Origin: Verrucomicrobiota bacterium
Lineage (GTDB): Bacteria; Verrucomicrobiota; Verrucomicrobiia; Limisphaerales; JAGWYX01
Direction: 5' to 3'
Assembly (NCBI GenBank): GCA_018969165.1
Contig: JAGWYX010000130.1
Coordinates: 1 to 8,123 of the forward strand
Length of the DNA: 8,123 bases
The stretch's first letter is position 1. Each line of letters starts with the position of its first letter. Made by a program: the position numbers and the translations under genes. Below the pieces are notes generated by a model. That model was not told the origin of the DNA, did no database searches, and was given only the letters and a program-made list of their open reading frames with translations. Positions 1 through 5,632 of the stretch are shown here, piece after piece.

Positions 1-50
1 AGCGCCAGAGGACTGGCGCACTCCAAAACCTGGCGGCCGTTCTGGCGGTT
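1..50. repeat. Short perfect hairpin at the window edge, probable end of a dispersed repeat
   Basis: GCGCCAG at 2-8 and CTGGCGC at 13-19 are perfect reverse complements around the loop AGGA. There is no T-run after it, so it does not look like a simple intrinsic terminator. The following bases read stop-free for a while in all three plus frames, for example SARGLAHSKT in frame 1 (stop at 91-93) and APEDWRTPKP in frame 2 (stop at 86-88). These short peptides resemble tails I recall from repeat-rich Verrucomicrobiota genomes, which suggests a dispersed palindromic element cut by the window edge. It could instead be the 3' end of an upstream gene. The identity is inferred from memory; only the hairpin is directly visible. 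Confidence 0.4.
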
Positions 51-84
51 CATGGGAGGCAGGCGGCGAAACGAACGCGCAGAC

Positions 85-112
85 TTGACTTGATCGCCCC
101 AGGTTTCAGAAT
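85..112 (+). promoter_or_regulatory. Weak candidate sigma70-type promoter for the GH28-like gene
   Basis: TTGACT at 85-90 matches a -35 box at 5 of 6 positions. CAGAAT at 107-112 matches a -10 box at 4 of 6, after a 16-base spacer. The start codon at 131 would then follow a very short leader. Promoter consensus in this presumed phylum is poorly known and such matches arise by chance, so this is only a candidate. Confidence 0.22.
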
Positions 113-130
113 TCAACCACTCCGAACTCG

Positions 131-1744
131 ATGCACCTGACCCGCCGCGGCTTTCTCCAGCGTTCACCCGTCTTGCTGGCGCCGCTGGCGCTCACCGGCG
201 GCTGGCGGCTGGCGAACTCGATTGCCGCCGCGTCCACCGGGCCGGCAGTCGCGACGTTCAACGTCCGCAAATTCGGCGCCCGGGGCAACGCCCGCCACAA
301 AGACACCCGCGCCCTCCAGTCGGCGATCGACGCGGCCGGGAAATCCGGCGGGCGGGTGTATTTTCCGCCGGGCGATTATCTCTCCGGCACGCTGCGGCTG
401 CGGAGTCATGTGGTCGTCCAGCTCGAAGCGGGCGCCACGTTGATCGCCAGCCCGGACGACGCTGATTTCGACCCGCTCGAGCGGTTGAGCTATCACTCGT
501 TTGCGGATAGCGAGACGACCGATTTTAACTTCGCCCTCCTGCGCGGGCGCGACCTGGAACAGGTCACCTTGCTCGGGCCCGGGCGGATCGACGGCAATCG
601 GAGCAAGCGGGGCGGTCCCAAGCCGATCGCGCTGAAGCTATGCCACCAAATCCGCATCCGCGACCTGACCATCCTCAACTCCCCGAATTACAACATCTCG
701 CTGCTGGGCTGCGATCACGTGGACATCTTCGGCGTGACCATTCGGAATGGGTATTGCGACGGGATCGATCCGGACTGCTGCCGGGACGTGCGCATCGCCA
801 ATTGCGACGTGGAATCGTGGGACGACGCGATCGTGCCCAAGGCCAGTTATGCGCTCGGCTACCGGCGCTCGACCGAGAACGTGACGGTGACCAACTGCGT
901 GCTCACCACCGCCTGCAATGCGCTCAAGCTCGGTACTGAATCCAGCGGCGATTTCCGCAATATCGCCTTCAGCAACTGCGCCGTGTTCGCCCGGTCCGAC
1001 CTCTGGGGCCGCGCCCCGACCTCGGGGGTGTCCCTCGAGATGGTCGATGGCGGCCATCTCGAACGAGTCGCAGTGTCCAACCTGACCGTGGCCGATGTGC
1101 GCGTGCCCATCTTCATCCGGCTCGGAAACCGGGGGCGATCCCAGCCGGCGCCAACCGCCGGTAAGCTGGCGGACGTTGTCCTCGCCAACATCGTTGCCAC
1201 CCACGCGGCCTTGACCTCCTCGATCACCGGCATTCCCGGCCACCCGGTGCGAGGGGTGACCCTCCGCGGCCTGCGCCTGACCGCGCGTGGCGGCGCTGGA
1301 GCTGACGTCGCCCGGCGCGAGGTGCCGGAGATGGAAAACGCGTATCCGGACGGCGACCAGTTCGGCGAATTGCCGGCTTACGGGCTGTATTGCCGCCACG
1401 TGGCTGAATTGATGCTCGACGACGTGGACCTCGGCTTGGCAGCCGCCGATGCCCGGCCGGCGGTGGTCCTCGACGAGGTCCGCGGGGCCGATCTGCGGAC
1501 AGTGATTGCGGCCCCACCCAGCGGCGACGCGCCGGTGTTCGATCTGCGGTCGGCGCGCGATTGTTTGTTGCGCGGCCTGCGCGCGCGACCGGGCACCCGG
1601 CGGTTTCTGCGGCTGGGCGGCGCGCAAACCGAGCGGGTCCACTTGACCGGCAGCGACCTCAGCGCGGCCGAGATGCCATTCGTGGTCGCGGCCGAGGTGG
1701 GCGCGAACGCCTGGCGGCAGGAAGGCAACCTGCTGCCCCGATAA
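131..1744 (+). CDS. Tat-exported glycoside hydrolase family 28-like protein (polygalacturonase/rhamnogalacturonase type)
   Basis: A 537-residue secreted beta-helix protein, probably cleaving pectin-like or rhamnogalacturonan-like polysaccharide outside the cytoplasm. The N-terminus has a twin-arginine motif TRRGFL (residues 4-9), a hydrophobic stretch (13-22) and an AAA possible cleavage site near 32-34. Residues 43-107 form the pectate-lyase-superfamily entry (FNVRKFGARGN, DTRALQSAID, GGRVYFPPGDY, LEAGATLIAS). The parallel beta-helix follows, with DGIDPD (210-215) in place of the NTD motif and a WDDAI Asp pair (231-232) that probably holds the catalytic acids. The canonical GHG block is replaced by CNALKLGTES (262-271), and the RIK block by IRLGNR (329-334). 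The missing histidine suggests a divergent subfamily whose substrate cannot be named. The ATG at 131 is chosen because it places the Tat motif at the extreme N-terminus; no Shine-Dalgarno sequence precedes it. Its stop lies 22 bases from the convergent U32 stop. The family call is firm and the substrate is inferred. Confidence 0.9.
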   Translation: MHLTRRGFLQRSPVLLAPLALTGGWRLANSIAAASTGPAVATFNVRKFGARGNARHKDTRALQSAIDAAGKSGGRVYFPPGDYLSGTLRLRSHVVVQLEAGATLIASPDDADFDPLERLSYHSFADSETTDFNFALLRGRDLEQVTLLGPGRIDGNRSKRGGPKPIALKLCHQIRIRDLTILNSPNYNISLLGCDHVDIFGVTIRNGYCDGIDPDCCRDVRIANCDVESWDDAIVPKASYALGYRRSTENVTVTNCVLTTACNALKLGTESSGDFRNIAFSNCAVFARSDLWGRAPTSGVSLEMVDGGHLERVAVSNLTVADVRVPIFIRLGNRGRSQPAPTAGKLADVVLANIVATHAALTSSITGIPGHPVRGVTLRGLRLTARGGAGADVARREVPEMENAYPDGDQFGELPAYGLYCRHVAELMLDDVDLGLAAADARPAVVLDEVRGADLRTVIAAPPSGDAPVFDLRSARDCLLRGLRARPGTRRFLRLGGAQTERVHLTGSDLSAAEMPFVVAAEVGANAWRQEGNLLPR

Positions 1745-1766
1745 GCGAGGCGCGCCTCCCTCGAAC

Positions 1767-4652
1767 TCAGGATTCCATCGCCCCGCGCGTGACGCCCAGT
1801 TGATGGACCAGTTTCAGTTCGCGCCAGAGTTGCGCGCCGGTGAGCGTCCCCTCGAGCAGTTGCCGGTACCGCAGGATGGTCTGCGTGACGTGGTCCGGAG
1901 TTTCGTTCAGGAACTCGAGCCGGAACCGGTGCGCGCCCAGCGCCCGCATCCGCGCGACATACTCCGCCCCCGTCTGCGCCACCGCGTTGAACACCGTGTT
2001 GCGACAGCCCAGGTCGGCCTTGACCGGATGCTCGGCGCCGACGCGATCGCGCAGCTTCACGTCGTGCCGGTCGCACGGCCGGCCGCAATTGGTGTAATCG
2101 GTCCCGCTCGACAGGAAGGCGCAGAACACGCAGTGTTCCATGTGAAACATCGGGATATGCTGGTGGATTGTGATCTCGAACCACTCGGGCGGCGCCGCCT
2201 GCAACAACGCTTCGAGCTGCGTGCAGTTCAAATCGTAGGACGCCGTGACGCGTTCGAGGCCAAACCGCCCGATGAAATACTCCGCCGTCAGCGCGTTGGC
2301 GACGTTCAGCGAGAAATCGCCGACCCGCCGCTCACCGGCGAAGTAGTTCAAGTGGTCGTAATTCCGGACCAGGTAACCGTCGGCGTCGCTCGAGCGCACC
2401 TGCTTGAGGATCCATTCCTCGCCGGTTTTGAAAATGCGGGGAGGAGCGACGAAGATTTCAGATTTCCGATTGGCGATTTCGGATTGAAGCCGTCCCGGGC
2501 ACGCGACCAACGGCGGTCTGGCTTGGCGAAATCGCTGGACGGCGTCGCGGTATTTCTTCGGATCCTCGAATTCGCAGTAAACCGTCTCGACGCCCGCTGC
2601 GAGCGCGGCGTCGAGCTGCGCAAGGTTCCGGACCAGGACAATTAATCGCGGCTTGCGGCTTGCGGCTTGCGGCTTGGAAGGAAGTATGGCCGCGGACGCC
2701 TTTGAGTCCAATCCGCATTCTGAAATCTGAAATTTAAAATCCGTCACCGTCCACCGGGGCGATTGCGCGCGGCGTTCCTCCAGTTGCCGGACCAGTTCGC
2801 GGCGCAGCCGGTTCAATTCGCTCACCGGCAGCATCAAGTCGCCTTCGAGCTGGCTGTCGAGGCCCTCGAGGCGGAAGGCCGTGCCCCCGAGCCGGCCGAG
2901 TTGGGCCACCAATCGCGGCTCGTTCAGTGGTTGTCGCTCCGCGAGCACCAGCGGCATGGCGGACCGTGCCTCCGCCACGTTCCCGAGTTCGTCGCGGGCC
3001 AGCACGGTCATCGGCTCGCCGGCCCGACCGCGCACCACAAATTGGATCGGGCGCTGGAACTTCGGCTGGTCGCCGGCAAAACTTTGGCGCAACCGCCGGT
3101 CCAGCTCCGGATCGCTCGTCTTCCAGACCTTGTCCCCGACGTGCACCCGGCGCAAATCGACGTCGCCCCGCCCAAAGCCGAGTTCAACCGCCCCGACACT
3201 TCGGACTTTGGATTTTGGACTTTGGACTTCATACACCCTGCCGCCTTCCTCGCGCTCTTCCGGACGGCCCGCGTCGAACACGATGCCGTCGCCCGGCTTC
3301 AGCGGCCCGTGCAGAGCGACCACGACCTTGCCATCACGGACGGCGAGCACTTCGCCGAGGAACACGCCCCGTTTTTTGCCGAACCGGCCGTGGACCAGGG
3401 CCTGGTTGTTGGTACCGCTTAACCAGCCGGTGTAGAGCCCGCGCGAAAAGGCCATCGCCAGCTCGTAATGTGGAACGCGGAGTGCGGAATGCGGAATGCG
3501 GGAAGCCGCCCCTGGCGGCGCGGTGGCTTCGCGCTTTCTGTTTTCCATTTTGCATTCCGCATTCCGCGTTCCGCATTGGTCAAGGGCTTGCCGGTAAATG
3601 CGCGTGATGTTCGCCACGTATTCGGGCGTTTTGAGCCGGCCCTCGATCTTGAGCGACGCCACCCCGGCCCGCACCAGGTCCGGCAATAATTCGAGCCCGG
3701 CCAGGTCCTGCGGGCTGAGCAGATACCGGCGGTCGCCCAGAGGCACAAGCCGGCCGTCGGCGATCAGGTCGTAGGGCATCCGGCAGGCCTGCGCGCATTC
3801 GCCGCGGTTGGCTGAACGGCCGCCCAGCGCCTCGCTGGTCAGGCACTGACCCGAGTAGGCCACGCAGAGCGCGCCGTGGACGAACACTTCGAGCGGGAGA
3901 CTCGAAGTTGGGGGGACGGGGACGGAGGAGGGAGAATTGCGAGTGGAGAATGGACTGCCCTCATCCTGGCTCACTCGTGGGGGAAAGGGGCAGGAAGCGC
4001 CGGGCGCATCAGGATTTCCAGTCGTGACAGCATCCGCCCCGCGCGGAACCGAATCCTCCCTCTCCCCCGGCGGAGGAGAGAGCCGGGGTGAGGGGACACC
4101 GGGAGGTTCCCGTTCCGCTGCCGGCTCCGCGACTGGCTGCGGTGAGGCTCGCGTGCTCCGGATTCTCTCGATTTCCTTGAGTGAACACTCGCGGGCCAGG
4201 ACCACCAGTTGGCAACCGAGTTCGCGCGCGAACTCGACGCCGGCCGCGCTGGTGATCGTCATCTGCGTCGAGGCGTGGATGGGGAAATCCGGTGAGAGCC
4301 GGCGGATCAACCGGCAGATGCCCACGTCCTGCACGATCGCGGCGTCCACGCCCGCGGCGATCAGCGCGCGCAGCGAACACTCGGCCTGGGCCAGCTCGTT
4401 CTGAAAGATCAAGGTGTTGAAGGTGACGTAACCTTTGACTCCGCGCCGGTGCAGAAACTCCATCAACCGCGGCAGGTCCGCCTCGGTAAAGTTGTGGGCC
4501 CGGATACGGGCGTTGAAACTTTCCAAGCCGAAATATATGGCATCGGCGCCGTTCTCGACCGCGGCGCGGGCGCAATCCCAGTCGCCCGCCGGGGCGAGCA
4601 GCTCGGGCGGCCTGGCGACGGCGGCTGGGCACGATAGTTCGGGGTCGTTCAT
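1767..4652 (-). CDS. Large U32 'peptidase' family protein with five repeat insertions
   Basis: A 961-residue U32-family protein, probably cytoplasmic. Characterised relatives (RlhA, TrhP, UbiU/UbiV) are Fe-S proteins that hydroxylate RNA or ubiquinone precursors rather than proven proteases; RlhA-like 23S rRNA modification is one guess. The core starts at PELLAPAGDWDCARAAVENG (16-35), followed by HASTQMTITSAAGVEFARELG (126-146, key H126, Q130 and E140). The signature region HGALCVAYSGQC to GECAQAC gives Cys263, 270, 286 and 290 as likely 4Fe-4S ligands, then SLKIEGRLKTPEYV (333-346). A DUF3656-like part follows at about 500-630. A C-terminal U32-like half ends the protein, with Cys841, 844, 856, 860 and 883. 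Five inserts (about residues 168-251, 361-396, 475-484, 637-668, 722-733) interrupt linkers; without them it would be about 785 residues. Key motifs are intact, so it is not obviously a pseudogene. The start overlaps the upstream stop (TAATG); there is no Shine-Dalgarno sequence. Confidence 0.9.
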   Translation of the reverse strand: MNDPELSCPAAVARPPELLAPAGDWDCARAAVENGADAIYFGLESFNARIRAHNFTEADLPRLMEFLHRRGVKGYVTFNTLIFQNELAQAECSLRALIAAGVDAAIVQDVGICRLIRRLSPDFPIHASTQMTITSAAGVEFARELGCQLVVLARECSLKEIERIRSTRASPQPVAEPAAEREPPGVPSPRLSPPPGEREDSVPRGADAVTTGNPDAPGASCPFPPRVSQDEGSPFSTRNSPSSVPVPPTSSLPLEVFVHGALCVAYSGQCLTSEALGGRSANRGECAQACRMPYDLIADGRLVPLGDRRYLLSPQDLAGLELLPDLVRAGVASLKIEGRLKTPEYVANITRIYRQALDQCGTRNAECKMENRKREATAPPGAASRIPHSALRVPHYELAMAFSRGLYTGWLSGTNNQALVHGRFGKKRGVFLGEVLAVRDGKVVVALHGPLKPGDGIVFDAGRPEEREEGGRVYEVQSPKSKVRSVGAVELGFGRGDVDLRRVHVGDKVWKTSDPELDRRLRQSFAGDQPKFQRPIQFVVRGRAGEPMTVLARDELGNVAEARSAMPLVLAERQPLNEPRLVAQLGRLGGTAFRLEGLDSQLEGDLMLPVSELNRLRRELVRQLEERRAQSPRWTVTDFKFQISECGLDSKASAAILPSKPQAASRKPRLIVLVRNLAQLDAALAAGVETVYCEFEDPKKYRDAVQRFRQARPPLVACPGRLQSEIANRKSEIFVAPPRIFKTGEEWILKQVRSSDADGYLVRNYDHLNYFAGERRVGDFSLNVANALTAEYFIGRFGLERVTASYDLNCTQLEALLQAAPPEWFEITIHQHIPMFHMEHCVFCAFLSSGTDYTNCGRPCDRHDVKLRDRVGAEHPVKADLGCRNTVFNAVAQTGAEYVARMRALGAHRFRLEFLNETPDHVTQTILRYRQLLEGTLTGAQLWRELKLVHQLGVTRGAMES
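2454..2488 (+). repeat. Heptamer tract, GATTTCN type, inside the U32 gene
   Basis: Five consecutive 7-bp units on the plus strand: GATTTCA, GATTTCC, GATTGGC, GATTTCG, GATTGAA. In the host gene (minus strand) this encodes about residues 722-733, read as QSEIANRKSEIF, between ACPGRL and VAPPRIFKTGEEW. The U32 family would be expected to run directly from one to the other here. The same unit occurs in opposite orientation at 2710-2744. Confidence 0.75.
2648..2744 (-). repeat. Composite insertion: perfect GCGGCTT x4 plus a GATTTCA-type heptamer tract
   Basis: Plus-strand 2648-2675 is four exact copies of GCGGCTT, read on the gene strand as KPQAASRKP (residues 660-668). At 2710-2744 lie 7-bp units AATCCGC, ATTCTGA, AATCTGA, AATTTAA, AATCCGT. 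On the minus strand these rotate to GATTTCA-type units, an inverted relative of the tract at 2454-2488. Together they encode about residues 637-668 (DFKFQISECGLDSK, then ILPSKPQAASRKP). They sit between the DUF3656-like part and the C-terminal half, which restarts at LIVLVRNLAQLDAALAAGVE. Confidence 0.8.
3203..3230 (+). repeat. Heptamer tract, GGACTTT type, inside the U32 gene
   Basis: Four 7-bp units on the plus strand: GGACTTT, GGATTTT, GGACTTT, GGACTTC. On the gene strand they encode EVQSPKSKVR (from residue 475), placed between GGRVY and the conserved LGFGRGDVDLRRVHVGD segment. The local base composition is AT-richer than the surrounding gene, which supports an insertion rather than native coding sequence. 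Confidence 0.75.
3469..3575. repeat. Long inverted-repeat element with GCGGAAT heptamers, inserted in frame in the U32 gene
   Basis: Arms at 3469-3492 and 3552-3575 are inverted copies that match at 22 of 24 positions. Both are built of 7-bp units (GCGGAGT, GCGGAAT, GCGGAAT; then ATTCCGC, ATTCCGC, GTTCCGC). An inner stem pairs 3502-3510 with 3522-3530 at 8 of 9 Watson-Crick positions, and an alternative inner hairpin GCCGCC/GGCGGC lies at 3505-3519. On the gene strand it encodes about residues 361-396, from GTRNAECKMENRK to RIPHSALRVPH, just before the conserved YELAMAFSRGLYTGW. No in-frame stop occurs in any of the six frames across the element. Confidence 0.85.
3900..4151 (-). repeat. Composite low-complexity insertion inside the U32 core domain
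   Basis: This stretch encodes about residues 168-251, a Pro/Ser-rich linker interrupting what should be a short join between the ECSLKEIERIR helix and LPLEVFVHGALC. It contains CCCCGGC (4065-4071) and GCCGGGG (4082-4088), a perfect 7-bp inverted repeat with a 10-base loop, read on the gene strand as VPSPRLSPPPGERE. I recall this as a widespread intergenic-type repeat. It also contains CTGCCC/GGGCAG arms (3955-3960, 3988-3993) and a 7-bp-periodic tract at 3931-3951 (GGAGAAT, TGCGAGT, GGAGAAT) read as SPFSTRNSP. Boundaries are approximate because they rest on recalled family sequence. Confidence 0.7.
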
Positions 4653-5629
4653 TACCGATTCGAGAACTTACCATGCTCGCTGGCGGACACCAAGGGGCGT
4701 AATTCGGCGATCAATTTCCTGGTGCGTTGCAGAATTCCGACCCGGGTGAGGTGGTAGCGAGTGTCGTAAAACTCGGTCAACGGGTACGTCTCGTCCGTGG
4801 GCTGGTCCAGCACCCGGACATGGGGGATCGTCGCCAATTCGGCCAGATTGGCGCGCACCACGGGCAGGATCGGCGCCAGCAACACCGGCGGTTGCGGCGG
4901 GCAGGTGAACAGGCAGCGGGCTCCGCGTTGATGACAGAGTTGCGCGAACCGGGCGATTTTTTCGCGGACGAATGGAGTCATCGGCGGGATCGGGCTTTTC
5001 GCCAAGAGGGGACTGTTCGCCGGCACCATGGCGAGGTTGGCGGGACTACCGTAGTGTCCGATGTAACTGCCGTCGGCATCGAAGCCCTGGCGCTGGTAAC
5101 CGAAATCCGTCAGCACCGAACCGGACGCGATCCGGTCCGGCAAGACCATGCGCCGGAGGTCGCCGCCGAGGATTTGCATGCCGTAATCGGTGAGGAACCG
5201 TTTCCATTTGGACAGGGGGAGGAACCAGAAGCTCCGCGGTCGCAGTTCCAGGAGTTGGCGCAGATTCAAGTCGTAATCCCCGCCCGCGAAGAGGTCGTAC
5301 TCGAAGCTGCAGACCACGAGGTCGCCGCGGTGCACCTGCCCGGCCACTTCGTTGAGCATGAACGGAATTCCCGCCCCGGCAATCAGACCCATATTGACGA
5401 CCGGGCGACTGAGACCCTGCGCGAGCAAATCCGACTCGATCCCGAAGGCCAGGTTGGAGCCGCCGATCAGCAGGATGCGCGGCGGGCGCGTGTGTTCGAG
5501 CCGGTTATGCTTATCGAGGGTCGCCGCCAGGTAATTCGATTCGCCCGGCAGGTTCGGATGCCCCAGCAGCGCCAGGATCATCCCCTGGAGGGCCAGGAAG
5601 GCGACGACCTTAAGGCAAAACGTTTTCAT
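4652..5629 (-). CDS. SGNH-type membrane-anchored acyltransferase/esterase partner of the MBOAT protein
   Basis: A 325-residue protein, probably the extracytoplasmic partner that passes an acyl group from the MBOAT protein to a polymer, in the manner of AlgX/AlgJ or DltD. Residues 5-22 form one hydrophobic segment (signal anchor or signal peptide). Block I of an SGNH fold is LLIGGSNLAFGI (53-64), with Ser58 as likely nucleophile. VVNMGL (77-82) resembles the next conserved block. FYDTRYHLTRVG (287-298) fits the Asp/His block, with D289 and H293 as candidates. Start and stop are tightly packed: the ATG lies 3 bases after the MBOAT stop, and its TAA shares a base with the U32 ATG (TAATG). There is no Shine-Dalgarno sequence, so translation probably depends on coupling. 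The fold call is good; substrate and acyl group cannot be told. A stand-alone esterase is the alternative. Confidence 0.8.
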   Translation of the reverse strand: MKTFCLKVVAFLALQGMILALLGHPNLPGESNYLAATLDKHNRLEHTRPPRILLIGGSNLAFGIESDLLAQGLSRPVVNMGLIAGAGIPFMLNEVAGQVHRGDLVVCSFEYDLFAGGDYDLNLRQLLELRPRSFWFLPLSKWKRFLTDYGMQILGGDLRRMVLPDRIASGSVLTDFGYQRQGFDADGSYIGHYGSPANLAMVPANSPLLAKSPIPPMTPFVREKIARFAQLCHQRGARCLFTCPPQPPVLLAPILPVVRANLAELATIPHVRVLDQPTDETYPLTEFYDTRYHLTRVGILQRTRKLIAELRPLVSASEHGKFSNR

Positions 5630-5632
5630 CGC

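Noticed and set aside
197..214. GGCGGCT repeated about 2.6 times in the GH28 signal-peptide region, as another heptamer insertion
   Set aside because: Too few copies in very GC-rich coding DNA, and it encodes an ordinary signal-peptide stretch. Chance is the simpler explanation.
638..1642. A 334-codon minus-strand open frame inside the GH28-like gene
   Set aside because: It is antisense to a firmly identified gene and is rich in His/Ala/Gly with no motifs, a typical GC-rich shadow.
1747..1758. 12-bp palindrome GAGGCGCGCCTC between the two convergent stops, as a shared terminator
   Set aside because: It can form only a 4-bp stem around CGCG and has no T-run on either side. A terminator role cannot be supported.
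2454..3575. Possible CRISPR array or insertion sequence
   Set aside because: Units are only 7 bp with no spacers of uniform length, and there is no transposase or cas-like gene in the window.
1767..4652. The U32 gene as a pseudogene degraded by repeat insertion
   Set aside because: The frame is open throughout, cysteine and domain motifs are intact at both ends, and the inserts keep the frame. A decaying gene should show stops or frameshifts.
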